Source: CAVQYV01 sp963718295 [NCBI: uncultured Methylomirabilota bacterium]
Lineage (GTDB): Bacteria > Methylomirabilota > Methylomirabilia > CAVQYV01
Assembly: GCA_963718295.1 (NCBI GenBank)
Contig: CAVQYV010000007.1
Location: forward strand, 1 to 64,000
Direction: 5' to 3'
DNA: 64,000 nucleotides
Under the pieces are notes generated by a model. The model did no database searches, was not told the DNA's origin, and saw only the letters and a list, made by a program, of their open reading frames with translations. Positions 43,278-53,219 of the stretch are shown here, one piece after another; position 1 is the stretch's first letter, and the number at the start of each line of letters is the position of its first letter. The position numbers and the translations under genes were made by a program.

Positions 43278-44150
43278 TCATTCCTCCAGAATGCTCTTGG
43301 TTCCCATGAGTCCCCTGGGTCTGGCCAGGAATACGACCAGCATCACCACGTACATCATGAGATCGGATAGCCTGGGATAGAACATGACCGTGAGCCCGGT
43401 GACGATGCCCACCAATTGTCCGGCGATGATACTGCCATATAAGCTCCCCATTCCTCCGACCACCACGACCACCAGGGCCGGCATCATGGCCTCGGTGCCG
43501 ATTCCGGGCCTGATCCCCCACATGGGTGCCGTCAGGACCCCGGCGATGCCCGCCAAAAAAGAGCCCATCCCGAAAACCAAGGTCCTCAGTCGGGGGAGAT
43601 TCCTGCCCAGGGCCATGACCATCTCGGTGCTGACCGTTCCTGCTTTGATGATGGCCCCATAGGTCGTCTTTTCCAGAAAAAGCCATAGGGCCAGGATCAG
43701 AAGAAGGGCTAGAACGCCCTGGATGAATCGGTACTTGGAGTAGACCATGAAGCCAAGATCGATGAATCCGGACGCAAAGGGAGGGGCCGGAATCGAGTAG
43801 CCCATGGGACCCCAGATCAGCTTGATCAAGCCCTCGATGCCCATGGCAATACTGAAGGTGAGGAGAAGACCATACAAGGCGTTCAGGCCATAGATCCTCT
43901 TGATCAGGCCTGATTCCAGGATCATCCCGATGATTCCGACCAGGATGGGGCTGAGCAATAGTGCCCACCAGAAGCCCACCACCTTGACCAGGGTAAAGGC
44001 CAGATAAGCCCCCACCGCAAACAGAACGCCATGGGCGAAATTGACGACCTCCATCACACCCAGAACGAGGCTGAATCCCAGGGCGATCACGGTAAACAGC
44101 AGGCCCAACACCACCCCGTTGAATAGATGGTTCAGAAAGTGGCTAAGCAT
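43278..44150 (-). CDS. livH: Branched-chain amino acid ABC transporter permease LivH
   Basis: A 290-residue permease, about 8 membrane segments, with LGVMEVVNFAHGVLFAVGAY and GGMGSLYGSIIAGQLVG, the LivH/PF02653 hallmarks. ATG 44150. A GC-rich inverted repeat separates it from the binding-protein gene. Confidence 0.92.
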   Translation of the reverse strand: MLSHFLNHLFNGVVLGLLFTVIALGFSLVLGVMEVVNFAHGVLFAVGAYLAFTLVKVVGFWWALLLSPILVGIIGMILESGLIKRIYGLNALYGLLLTFSIAMGIEGLIKLIWGPMGYSIPAPPFASGFIDLGFMVYSKYRFIQGVLALLLILALWLFLEKTTYGAIIKAGTVSTEMVMALGRNLPRLRTLVFGMGSFLAGIAGVLTAPMWGIRPGIGTEAMMPALVVVVVGGMGSLYGSIIAGQLVGIVTGLTVMFYPRLSDLMMYVVMLVVFLARPRGLMGTKSILEE

Positions 44151-44175
44151 CTACCCCTCGCTTTCTTTGGCAGAG

Positions 44176-44226
44176 GCACAGGAGGCATGGGCCCGATTTC
44201 TCTATCGCTGCCTCAGCCTCCTGTGC
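44176..44226. promoter_or_regulatory. Stem-loop between the binding-protein and permease genes
   Basis: Perfect 11-bp arms GCACAGGAGGC (44176-44186) and GCCTCCTGTGC (44216-44226) enclose 29 bases. In ABC operons such hairpins often stabilise the upstream binding-protein mRNA and reduce read-through into permease genes; that use here is inferred. Confidence 0.6.
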
Positions 44227-44285
44227 GTTCGCTGACCATTGGGGCCCATCAATCCTGCGAAGCTGCCCCCTTCCCGCAGCCCCGA

Positions 44286-45539
44286 TCAGAAGGGTTGGTC
44301 ATTGAGATGAATCGAAGGCGGCCGGTAGAGTTCCTTCCACGGTACTCGCTTGAAGGGCTTGATCCAGTCTCCGTTGAATTTGACTTCATCCGGCTTCTTG
44401 AATTCGAAGATGTAAGCGTCCCGCAGGTACTGATGGTCCTCTGCCCTGATCATGGCCGGACTGTGGGTCAGGGAGTCGGGGATGACTCGCCCCTCCAGGC
44501 GTTTGATGATCTCCTGGGTATTGGTGGTCTTGAACTCAGCCATGATCCTGAGAACCTCGCGAACCGCAATGTAGGTGTGATAGGTATCCATCATGGGGAT
44601 GGAGACAAAGGACATGGGATACTTCTTCTTGTATTCTTTGTAGAACTCCTTGCATCCGGGGGCCCCGACGTTGACGTCCCACTCCACCAGGCCGATCCCA
44701 TTCTCTTTGGCCGTTTCGTAGCCGATGGTGAGCCACAGGTCGTGATCAAACAGGGGATGGGTCCTTTTGACGCTTTTGTCAAGGCCAAATTCATGGTACT
44801 GGGTCTGGGCGGCCACCCCGGACATCCCCCCCATCAGAACCAGCAACACGTCCGGTTTTGCATTCTTCACATTAATGATGTACGTGCTGAAGTCTCTAGC
44901 CTCCATGGGAATGAGATCTTCCCCCACCACCGTTCCGCCCTTTTCCTTCAGGAAGGTCTTGAAGGTACTGGCAATATCCCAACCCCACTTGTAATCCATG
45001 GTGTGGAAATACCACCTCTTGCCGTATTTTTGCAGGATCGAGGGAGCGATGGCCTTCACGATTTCGTAGTTGGGCTCAGGGATATGGAAGGTATACCGGT
45101 TGGCCTTCTCTCCGTTGAGGGAATTATCGTTGGCATCGCCGCTGAAGGTGAGGACCTTTTCCCTCTTCGCAATCTCAAAAGCGGAGATGGCGCAGGAGGT
45201 GCCTCCCCCCACGACCACGAAATTCACCTTGTCCCTCTCGATCACCTTCATCATCTTCTGGCTCGTGACGCCAGCGTTAGTCTGGTTGTCTTCGATGACC
45301 ATTTCGATCTTCTTGCCCAGAATTCCTCCCTTCTCGTTGAAGGGATCGATGGCCATTCTGGCCCCCTGTTCCATGCATGCTCCCAAGTAGCTGAAATTGC
45401 CACTGTACGGTCCAACCAGGCCGACTTTTATGGTTTCTTGGGCAAAACATGGACCCCCCAGGGCCAGGGTCACCAGAATCATAGTGGAAATCAAAAGCCC
45501 GACGGAAGCCATTTTGTGCCAGGAGAACATGAGAACCAC
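44286..45539 (-). CDS. ABC transporter substrate-binding protein (Liv type)
   Basis: A 417-residue periplasmic protein with a signal peptide ending near CFAQ. The mature part has the leucine-binding-protein fold (KVGLVGPYSGNFSYLGACME, NQTNAGVTSQKMMKVIERDK, FVVVGGGTSCAISAFEIAK). Co-oriented with the four Liv transporter genes. Specificity could be branched-chain or another amino acid or amide, because this fold is used for many ligands. Confidence 0.9.
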   Translation of the reverse strand: MVLMFSWHKMASVGLLISTMILVTLALGGPCFAQETIKVGLVGPYSGNFSYLGACMEQGARMAIDPFNEKGGILGKKIEMVIEDNQTNAGVTSQKMMKVIERDKVNFVVVGGGTSCAISAFEIAKREKVLTFSGDANDNSLNGEKANRYTFHIPEPNYEIVKAIAPSILQKYGKRWYFHTMDYKWGWDIASTFKTFLKEKGGTVVGEDLIPMEARDFSTYIINVKNAKPDVLLVLMGGMSGVAAQTQYHEFGLDKSVKRTHPLFDHDLWLTIGYETAKENGIGLVEWDVNVGAPGCKEFYKEYKKKYPMSFVSIPMMDTYHTYIAVREVLRIMAEFKTTNTQEIIKRLEGRVIPDSLTHSPAMIRAEDHQYLRDAYIFEFKKPDEVKFNGDWIKPFKRVPWKELYRPPSIHLNDQPF

Positions 45540-46040
45540 CTCCGCTTCGTTTCCTCATCCAATTCAGGATCAGAAGAATTCCTCACCCTTCGGGCATAAG
45601 TCAAGCCCCCATTTCCATAGAAACAGGCTGGCAGGTGGGGGCCACCCCCAGCCCCGGGCCGAACCGGCAAGTTGCTTCGATCGGTCGAAAGCCTGCCGGC
45701 GACCTTCCAGGCTAATGAGATAGGGTATCACCTCCTTCCCTTCGATCCTTGTCCTCGCTCATGAATGCCAACAGGCACCGTGATCTCTGGATGGGAGATC
45801 TATCCGGTGCCTGTGATGGGGTCCTCCTGCCGATAAACAACCAGAGAAGTTGTGGCCGACATGGGAGAAAGCTCCGTAGAAAGGGTTATGGGTTGTCCAA
45901 GTCTCTTGCTACGGCCCGGTATTTACCCCTATCGGCCTTGTTTGTCAACTTGATTTTGAGGGACGATGCAAGGAATCGGCGAGGGCGCACTTTCATCGCG
46001 GGTTGTGTGCCCCTTGATGGATCTGCCGCCTCTCGAAGGC
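45540..46040 (-). ncRNA. Long leader of the Liv operon
   Basis: About 380 nt from the promoter at 45920-45948 to the start codon. It holds ATCGGCAGGAGGA (45822-45834), a nested hairpin AGGCACCG...CGGTGCCT (45773-45812) and GGAAGGAGGTGATACCC about 180 nt before the start. The first two items and their spacing match the leader at 9.85-10.03 kb. No coding gene is evident. Confidence 0.5.
45920..45948 (-). promoter_or_regulatory. Promoter of the Liv operon
   Basis: TTGACA (45948-45943) and TAAATA (45925-45920) with a 17-base spacer, about 380 nt upstream of the binding-protein gene. Confidence 0.7.
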
Positions 46041-46856
46041 TCAGTCCGTCCGCATGGCCCGCAGTCTCCTCATATCTGTCTTCCAGATCCAACGAACCAG
46101 GGCAGGACTGATTCGTTGCAGGACCCAGAAGGTTTTGGCCATCGCAGTGATGGTGATGATCGCTCGGTTCCGTTCCACGCCCCGCAGGATTTCCCGGGCA
46201 CACTGTTGAACGGGCATCGTTTTGGGCAAGGCCTTGCTCACTTTATCCCGGTCCAGGCCGATGGTTTTGGAGGTATGCAGGATCGGCGTCTCAATCAATC
46301 CGGGGCAGACGACGCTGACCCGAACTCCTAAATCCTCCCCCTCGATCCGCAGGGCATTGGAAAGGCCCACCACAGCATGCTTGCTCGCCGTATAAGAGAG
46401 CATTCCCGGGACCGAGATCAGGCCAGCGAGAGATGCAACGTTGACAATGTGTCCGGAACCCTGTTTGACCATCAAGGGATAGGCCGCAGCGATTCCGTTC
46501 ACCACCCCGTAGAGGTTGGTATCGATCACCCAGCGCCAGTCCTGGTAGGAATAATCCTGGACTTCTCCCATGACCCCAATCCCTGCATTGTTGAAGAGAT
46601 AATCCAGCCGGCCGTGCTCTGCAACCGTTCCCTCCACCATCTTCTTCACCGCCGGGAAGTCAGCGACATCTAATCGTTCTGGCTTCGCCCGCCCGCCCGC
46701 TTTCCTGAGAGATTCGACGGCCTCCTCCAGCAGTGGGCCATTCAGGTCGGCCATGATCAGACTCGCTGACTGCCGGGCTAATTGCTCGGAAAGGGCCCGC
46801 CCGATTCCCGAGGCCGCCCCTGTGACGATGACGATTTTGTCCGCGAAATCATCCAC
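46041..46856 (-). CDS. SDR-family NAD(P)-dependent oxidoreductase
   Basis: A 271-residue short-chain dehydrogenase: TGAASGIG cofactor motif, NNAGIG, and the catalytic Ser, Tyr and Lys in NVASLAGL and YTASKHAVVG, with the PG motif in VCPGLIETP. GTG 46856 follows a G-rich ribosome binding site and gives a better N terminus than ATG 46916. The substrate is unknown. It may lie under its own promoter. Confidence 0.85.
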   Translation of the reverse strand: MDDFADKIVIVTGAASGIGRALSEQLARQSASLIMADLNGPLLEEAVESLRKAGGRAKPERLDVADFPAVKKMVEGTVAEHGRLDYLFNNAGIGVMGEVQDYSYQDWRWVIDTNLYGVVNGIAAAYPLMVKQGSGHIVNVASLAGLISVPGMLSYTASKHAVVGLSNALRIEGEDLGVRVSVVCPGLIETPILHTSKTIGLDRDKVSKALPKTMPVQQCAREILRGVERNRAIITITAMAKTFWVLQRISPALVRWIWKTDMRRLRAMRTD

Positions 46857-47079
46857 CAAGTCCCCCCCTTTCTTTCCCTGAGGTTCGATCCTCTTGAACC
46901 TGCGACCATCAGCCATTCACCGGCAAACTCATAGTTTCCTTATTGCCTCTTACCCATTTTGCCATTGATTTCACGGTGGCTGCATTCGGACTTTCCCGTC
47001 ACGACCCAATGAGGAGAAAGCGATTTCACTTGATAGAGAAGAAAAAGGATGCATAGAATGGACCAGCCCCGGAGCAGAT

Positions 47080-49872
47080 ATGAAAACCCTTCCCTTTGTC
47101 TTGGTCCCGGATCAGGATTATCCTTTCCCCCACACCCTCCTGTTAGAGGCCTCGGCGGGCTCTGGGAAGACCCAGGCCCTGGCGGAGCGGTTTGTCCAGT
47201 TCCTCCTTTCCCAACACATCCCCCATCATCAGCTAAGTCATATGCTTGCCATCACCTTCACCCGAAATGCCGCCCGGGAGATGAAGGAGAGGATTCTGGG
47301 CCTGCTGAAACGACTGGCCCTCGAGAAAGACGAGGAATTGGCAGAGAGGATGATGCATCTGGTCAGCGCAGTAGCAGGGGAGCTGGCGGCGAGGGCCAGC
47401 GAGGCGGTGGACCAGATCATCCGGCAATTCTCCGATTTTCAGGTCCAGACCATAGACAGCTTCACCTTCCGGATGTTGAATGCCTCCGCCTGGGAGCTGG
47501 GTCAGCAGCCCGACGCCAAGCTCAGCCTGGAATATGGAGATCTGGTGGACTATGCCCTGGCCATGATGCTGAAGGAGGTAGGATGGGCCAAGGATCCGGA
47601 GTTGACCCGGGTGATGGAGGACTTTCTGGAGGTGCTGAATCGGAGCAGTGGGGAGAGCTTCATCTGGAACCCGGAGCCCAAGCTAAAAGACAGGTTCAAG
47701 GATTTCCTGATCCTCCAGGGGAAGGAAGGAGGGGAATTCTTCTTCGATGATTACCGCCAGGAGATCGGGGAATGCCTGCAGACGATCCGGGAGGCCTATC
47801 AGCAGATCATGGCCGTGCCGCTGGAAAAGAAGAAGGGGGATTCCTTTGCAACTCTATTGGAGCAAGAGGACATCTCAGGGCTCCTGAAGAGGACGTACAG
47901 TCCGCGGACCCTTCCCCTCCTGAAAGCCAAGGTCCCCAAGGATCAGATGGGCTTGTATGAAGAGACAATGAAGCAATGGATGAGTCTGAACGATGTGATG
48001 GGGCAGCTGGAGCTGTATCACTCCCTGGCGCATTTCTTCCCCTATGGTCGCGCCTATTCCTGCTTCGGGCAATTCCTGAAGCGGGCGAAAAGGCGAATGG
48101 GGACCCTCCATATCGACGACGTAGCCAAGGAGCTGAGCGATCATCTAGGTGATCAGGAGGTGATCCCGGAGATCTATATCCGGCTGGGCGATCGGCTGTA
48201 TCACTATCTCATGGACGAATTCCAGGACACTGACCCGATCCAGTGGGCCAGTCTCTTGCCCCTGATCGAGGAGACCCTGTCCCAGGACGGATCGCTATTC
48301 CTGGTGGGCGATTTGAAGCAGGCCATCTTTATGTTCCGGAAGGCAGATTATCGGATCATGCGAAATCTGAGGATGAAGATTCAGGGAGGGGCCCCATCGA
48401 GCCACTGGCTTCCGGTGTCCAGCTACGGATATGCGAAAGTCGCCACCCTCGATCACAATTACCGCAGCGGGGGAGTGATCCTCGATTATGTGGATCGGGT
48501 CTTCAAAGGGAAGTTGAGGGACCTGGTGGGGACTGAGATCTTGAAGGAGGATCTGACAGGTCTCGGTGATTACCAACAGCAACCCCTGGAGAAAAGAAAA
48601 GGTGAGGGGTATGTCCAGGTGCGCCGATTCGCCTCCGATTTCGAAGATTCCCAAGAGCGGTCCCCTGCCGAGCGTCAGGCCCTCCTGGAGATTCTCAAAG
48701 ATATCCTGTCTCGGGGTTATCGGCATGGGGAGGTGGCGATTTTGGCGGCGAAGAACGAGGAGTTGGAGGCAATCCTGGGGTGGCTGACCGAGGAGGGGAT
48801 TCCCGCTTCAGCTTCGAGCTCACTGGATATCCGCAAGCGCAGGGAGGTGGCGGAGCTGATAGAGCTGTTGAGATTTCTCGATTCCCCCATCGACGATCTG
48901 GCCTTTGCCAATTTTATAGGGGGGGAGACCGCGGCGAAAGTTGCGGTCCAGGAAGGCTGCCTTTCGGGGCCGGAACTGCTTTCTCATCTTCAACTTGCAA
49001 AAGACCGTCGGGGAGCAAGGACGGGGTACCTCTATCAAAGATTTCGGGAAGATCGGGGATTGAAAACGTTCTGGGAGAGGTATTTTGAGCCCCTCTACCG
49101 GAAGGCCGGCTATTATCCACTCTATTCTCTGGCCTCGCTGACCCTCAAGATCTTCAGGGTATTCGAGAACTTTCCAGAAGAGGCGGGAGCCCTGGTCAAA
49201 TTCCTGGAAGCTATCAATTCTTTGGAATCGAAGGGGATGAACAGCATCCGTGGCTTCCTGGACCTGTCGTCGAGGAGAGAGGAAGATCTGTTCGAGATGG
49301 AGCTTCCCGAATTCAGCCGGGCAGTTCAGCTGATGACCTTCCATAAGTCCAAAGGACTGGGCTTCCCGGTGGTGATCAACATGCTCTACGATTCACCCCG
49401 GCCCCGCGATGCGATGTATTACGACCTAAAAGACGGGAAGATCAGGGTCTATCACATTCCCAGGACGCTCCTGGAGAGGAGGGGAGATTCATGCCCGAAG
49501 TTGAAGGAGATCTTTGATCGTCGCCTGCTGGATGAGCAGATTCAGGATCTGAACACGCTTTATGTAGCCTGCACCCGAGCCGAGCGCGAGCTTTACAATC
49601 TCGTGATCACCCAAAAGAGGGAAGGGGCCATCAGTCGACTATTCGACGAGGTGGAGGCGGGCCAGAGGAAACAAGCAATTGGCTATGGGACAGAAGTGGG
49701 GGAGGCTGCCGAGCCCACTCCGGCTATTGTGCCCCCGGCCCGGGAGTCGGAGGAGATTGGGAGGGAAGAAGAGATCTGGTCGCTTTCGAGACAGGAAGAA
49801 TCAGCAAGAGGGAGAGTTCTACCATCGGGTCCTGGAGCAGATCGAGTTCCTGCCCGATTCTTGGGGCGATGA
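47080..49872 (+). CDS. addA: AddA-like helicase-nuclease (frameshifted, helicase part)
   Basis: A UvrD/PcrA-type helicase with Walker A LLEASAGSGKTQALAERF, motif Ia AITFTRNAAREMKERI, Walker B YLMDEFQDTD, LVGDLKQAIFMF, HNYRSGGV, TFHKSKGLGFPVVI and YVACTRAEREL. The frame is lost near 49800, and the nuclease domain continues in the next frame, so a full-length AddA (about 1,055 residues) is intact apart from one indel. It processes double-strand breaks for RecA loading with AddB. ATG 47080 is preceded by GGAG. Confidence 0.9.
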   Translation: MKTLPFVLVPDQDYPFPHTLLLEASAGSGKTQALAERFVQFLLSQHIPHHQLSHMLAITFTRNAAREMKERILGLLKRLALEKDEELAERMMHLVSAVAGELAARASEAVDQIIRQFSDFQVQTIDSFTFRMLNASAWELGQQPDAKLSLEYGDLVDYALAMMLKEVGWAKDPELTRVMEDFLEVLNRSSGESFIWNPEPKLKDRFKDFLILQGKEGGEFFFDDYRQEIGECLQTIREAYQQIMAVPLEKKKGDSFATLLEQEDISGLLKRTYSPRTLPLLKAKVPKDQMGLYEETMKQWMSLNDVMGQLELYHSLAHFFPYGRAYSCFGQFLKRAKRRMGTLHIDDVAKELSDHLGDQEVIPEIYIRLGDRLYHYLMDEFQDTDPIQWASLLPLIEETLSQDGSLFLVGDLKQAIFMFRKADYRIMRNLRMKIQGGAPSSHWLPVSSYGYAKVATLDHNYRSGGVILDYVDRVFKGKLRDLVGTEILKEDLTGLGDYQQQPLEKRKGEGYVQVRRFASDFEDSQERSPAERQALLEILKDILSRGYRHGEVAILAAKNEELEAILGWLTEEGIPASASSSLDIRKRREVAELIELLRFLDSPIDDLAFANFIGGETAAKVAVQEGCLSGPELLSHLQLAKDRRGARTGYLYQRFREDRGLKTFWERYFEPLYRKAGYYPLYSLASLTLKIFRVFENFPEEAGALVKFLEAINSLESKGMNSIRGFLDLSSRREEDLFEMELPEFSRAVQLMTFHKSKGLGFPVVINMLYDSPRPRDAMYYDLKDGKIRVYHIPRTLLERRGDSCPKLKEIFDRRLLDEQIQDLNTLYVACTRAERELYNLVITQKREGAISRLFDEVEAGQRKQAIGYGTEVGEAAEPTPAIVPPARESEEIGREEEIWSLSRQEESARGRVLPSGPGADRVPARFLGR

Positions 49873-50245
49873 GATCTTTCGCCTACTGGCTCGCTGTCAG
49901 GCGGAGGAGGTCATTGTCCATGATCTGCCCCGGATCCAATCCGAACTCACTCGCTTCCTGGCTCAGTCCCAGGTGAAGGACTGGTTTTCGCCGTTGCCCG
50001 GTCGACGCGTGATGCGCGAGGTGGAATATGTGGATCCGCAGGGACAACTTCACCGGATGGACCGGGTGGTGTTGGATCCAGGGCTGGCAACGGTGATCGA
50101 CTTCAAGACCAAGGAGAAGAGGGACGATCAGGGCAGGCTCCAGGTCAGGACCTACATGGAAATCCTGAGACAGGTCTATCCGGGGTGCAGAATAGAGGGC
50201 TATCTGGCCTATGTGGATTCGGGAAAGGTGGAAAGGGTAGCATGA
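49796..50245 (+). CDS. addA: AddA-like helicase-nuclease (frameshifted, nuclease part)
   Basis: Resumes at EFYHRVLEQIEFLPDSW and carries the RecB-like PD-(D/E)XK core MREVEYVDPQ, LHRMDRVVLDP and VIDFKTKEK, ending at the stop that overlaps AddB. The frameshift is one base near 49795-49815. Confidence 0.85.
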   Translation, partial: KNQQEGEFYHRVLEQIEFLPDSWGDEIFRLLARCQAEEVIVHDLPRIQSELTRFLAQSQVKDWFSPLPGRRVMREVEYVDPQGQLHRMDRVVLDPGLATVIDFKTKEKRDDQGRLQVRTYMEILRQVYPGCRIEGYLAYVDSGKVERVA

Positions 50246-53133
50246 GCCGAAATCAGGCCTTGCTGGTGGATCCGGGGGCGGATCTGATTGGGGCGGTCCG
50301 GGATGTGCTCCTCTCGGAAGGGGAGGGGCTGGCCCAGAGCCTGGTCGTCTTTCCAGGTCGGAGGCCCGCCCACTTTCTGCGCAACTCCTTGGCTAGCAGG
50401 CTTCAATCAGCATTCCAATCCCCCAGGATCCTCTCGATGGATGAATGGGTAGATATGGCCTGTGGCGAGCTGGGTTACTTTCATCGCCCCCTTTCAGCCA
50501 TTGATGGCGTCGGCCTCCTTTACCGGCTCCATCGCCAGAGCCGCAGCGCCGGCGCCGGTGATTTGGCCGGGTCCAAAGCAGCAAAGCTGGATGATTTCTT
50601 GCCCTGGGGTTTCAAGATCTTTTCTGACTTTGAAGAGCTGAGGATCGAGCAGGTATCGGCGGAGGGGCTGAGGAGGGTCGAAGTCCTGGCGGAGGAAAGG
50701 ATACCCCCCCGCATGCAGGCCCATCTATCCGACCTGGCCGGTCTCTATCAGGATTTCTACCAGCAATTGTCGCAAGATGGCCTTTCCACCCGCTCTTCCC
50801 GCTATGGCCGGGTGGCTGAGGAGAGGGAGAGACTGGACCTATCCTCCTTCCGCCACATCATCCTGGCGGGATTCTTCGGCCTGACCCGGTCTGAGGTCCA
50901 GATCTTCAGCTTCCTGCTGGCCCACGAGCAGACCTTGATCCTGCTTCAGGAGGGGGGCGAGGACTCGGGCATCGAGGAGGTCATCGAGGGGCTGAAGCTT
51001 CATCCGAGGAGGTGGCCGGGCGAGGGAACCGGATCGAAGCCGAAGCTCCATTTCTATCGCGCCACCGACTCCCACGGCCAGGTGATGAAGCTGAACCAGC
51101 TCATCCGGCGAAGTCCAGGTTTTGATCTTCGTCAGGTCATCGTGCTTCCCGCTCCGGAGACCCTCTTTCCCGTGGCAGAGCAGACCCTTCCCTGGGCCGG
51201 TGATGATTACAACATCTCCATGGGCTATCCCCTTCTTCGGACCCCCCTCTTCACCTTGCTCCAGACATTGGGTAAAACGCTGGAGACCCGGGACGAGGAC
51301 CTATACTTTCTGCCTGACTATCTGAGACTCATCCTCCATCCTTACATCAAAAACCTTTTCTTTGAAGATGCGGGCCCAGGCCATGATTTCAGTACCAGGG
51401 CCAGCTATCCAACCCGCATCCTCTTTCACACCCTGGAAGAGGCGCTGGGCCTCCGTCAGCTGAGATTCATGCAATTAAGGGAGATTGAAGAGGAGCTGCG
51501 AAAGAGCATCGAGCAGGAGGATGGAAAGATGGCGGGCGAGGCCCTGGAGCAGGTAAGCCCAAAGGAGGCCGTCCAACACCTCAGGAAGATCCATGAGAGG
51601 GTGCTGGAGCCCTTTGAGCAGTTGAAAGACATCGGGGATTTCTGCCAAAAGCTATTGGGGCTGGTCTCCTACATTGCCCTGGAGAGCCCGGTTCAGCTCC
51701 ATCCCTATTCCTCCCGGTTCATCGAGGCACTGATGGAAAGCCTAAGCGAGATGATGGCCTCTGAGATCCGCCAGGAGAGCCTGGGTGATATTCGGGGCCA
51801 CTTCCGTTTGCTGGAAAACTACATCCAAACGGTGCGGGCTCCCTTCCCAGGTACTCCCCTGAAGGGACTGCAGGTCCTGGGTTTTCTGGAGACCCGTAAT
51901 CTCAAGTTCGAGACCGTCTATTTCCTGGACGCCAATGAGGGGATCATCCCTTCCGTGAGGAAGGATGAGAGCCTCCTTCCGATGGGGGTGCGTCAGGAGC
52001 TGGGTCTTTCCACCTATCGCGAGCGGGAGAAGATGGCCCGCTATTACTTTGAGAATCTGATTGCCGGGGCGAGAGAAGCACACATATTTTACAGTCAGGG
52101 CCAAGGGCAGGAGAAGAGCCGCCTGGTGGAGGGGCTGATCTGGCAGGAGCAGAAGCAAAGCAAGCATGTGAAGATCCAAAGCCAAAATGAGATCTACTTG
52201 CACACCCGCTTCACCCAGACTGACCCTGAGGCGGTCCAGAAGACGGGAGGCGTCAGGGAGCGCCTCCTTGATTTCGAATTCACGGCCACCAAGTTGGACA
52301 CCTACCTGAGGTGCCCCCTGCGGTTCTATTATCGGTTCTTGTTGGGCCTGAAGGAGAAGGAGGGGTGGGGCGAGGAGGTGGAGCCGTACGAGATCGGAAA
52401 GCTGATCCATAAAATCTTGGCCAAGTTCTTTGAGACCAAACGGGATCAGCCTTTGGAGATCTCCTCCCAGGATTTCGAGGTGATCGCGGGCCTGGCGGAC
52501 CAGATCTTGGAAGAGACTTACGGAGAGAGGCCGGGCGGGGGTCTTTTTTTGGTGCAGCACCAGGTCCAGTTCAGGCTCAAGGAGGTATTGAGATATCATC
52601 GAAAGCATCTGACAGGGAGCGTGATTCAGGCCTGCGAGAGGACGTATTCTGCCCTGAAGGATGTGCCAAAGCTCGGCCCGGTTCCGATCGCAGGCATTAT
52701 GGATCGAGTGGACAGGCAGGGAGACCAGATCATCATTTGGGACTACAAGACAGGATCAGGGACCTTGAGGGTGAAGCCATCTGATCGCTTTCTCGAATCG
52801 GCCAGAGAGGACTGGTATGACACCCTGCGCTCAGTACAGCTGCCCTTTTACCTCATGCTCTATCTGGAGCACCACCCCGATCTGAAGATTGAGCAGATGA
52901 ATGCTGCCCTGATGATGTTGGGTGAGAAGTCCACCAAAGAAGATCATCTGTTTAGTGGGGAAGCGGAGAGAATGCCCCAGTATGAGAAGTACCGGCAGGC
53001 GATCTATACATTGATTGGGGAAATCATGGATCCGGATGGGGATTTTTGCCCCACCTTACGGCCGGAAAAGGAATGCGGGTCTTGTATGTATAAGGTCCTC
53101 TGTGGACGGCAGTGGGTGGTCAGGAGGCGGTAG
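50242..53133 (+). CDS. addB: AddB-like ATP-dependent nuclease with Fe-S cluster
   Basis: A 963-residue partner of AddA. Start ATG 50242 overlaps the AddA stop as ATGA, the usual translational coupling. Near the C terminus are the PD-(D/E)XK core (IMDRVDRQGDQIIIWDYKTG) and four cysteines (CPLRFYYRF ... CGSCMYKVLC) expected to hold a 4Fe-4S cluster, as in known AddB. The N-terminal helicase-like domain lacks an intact Walker A. Together AddAB resects DNA ends. Confidence 0.9.
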   Translation: MSRNQALLVDPGADLIGAVRDVLLSEGEGLAQSLVVFPGRRPAHFLRNSLASRLQSAFQSPRILSMDEWVDMACGELGYFHRPLSAIDGVGLLYRLHRQSRSAGAGDLAGSKAAKLDDFLPWGFKIFSDFEELRIEQVSAEGLRRVEVLAEERIPPRMQAHLSDLAGLYQDFYQQLSQDGLSTRSSRYGRVAEERERLDLSSFRHIILAGFFGLTRSEVQIFSFLLAHEQTLILLQEGGEDSGIEEVIEGLKLHPRRWPGEGTGSKPKLHFYRATDSHGQVMKLNQLIRRSPGFDLRQVIVLPAPETLFPVAEQTLPWAGDDYNISMGYPLLRTPLFTLLQTLGKTLETRDEDLYFLPDYLRLILHPYIKNLFFEDAGPGHDFSTRASYPTRILFHTLEEALGLRQLRFMQLREIEEELRKSIEQEDGKMAGEALEQVSPKEAVQHLRKIHERVLEPFEQLKDIGDFCQKLLGLVSYIALESPVQLHPYSSRFIEALMESLSEMMASEIRQESLGDIRGHFRLLENYIQTVRAPFPGTPLKGLQVLGFLETRNLKFETVYFLDANEGIIPSVRKDESLLPMGVRQELGLSTYREREKMARYYFENLIAGAREAHIFYSQGQGQEKSRLVEGLIWQEQKQSKHVKIQSQNEIYLHTRFTQTDPEAVQKTGGVRERLLDFEFTATKLDTYLRCPLRFYYRFLLGLKEKEGWGEEVEPYEIGKLIHKILAKFFETKRDQPLEISSQDFEVIAGLADQILEETYGERPGGGLFLVQHQVQFRLKEVLRYHRKHLTGSVIQACERTYSALKDVPKLGPVPIAGIMDRVDRQGDQIIIWDYKTGSGTLRVKPSDRFLESAREDWYDTLRSVQLPFYLMLYLEHHPDLKIEQMNAALMMLGEKSTKEDHLFSGEAERMPQYEKYRQAIYTLIGEIMDPDGDFCPTLRPEKECGSCMYKVLCGRQWVVRRR

Positions 53134-53142
53134 AGGGAAAAA

Positions 53143-53216
53143 AGGATAGCAAGCGGAGGGCCGAAATCGCTTGATGAGGACCGAAATGGGTTGATGAGGC
53201 CCGAAATCCCTCCAAG
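53143..53216. repeat. Three tandem 20-base units after addB
   Basis: CCGAAAT...TTGATGAGG occurs three times (the last partial), starting 20 bases after the addB stop. Non-coding. It may be a local slippage product. Confidence 0.6.
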
Positions 53217-53219
53217 AGA

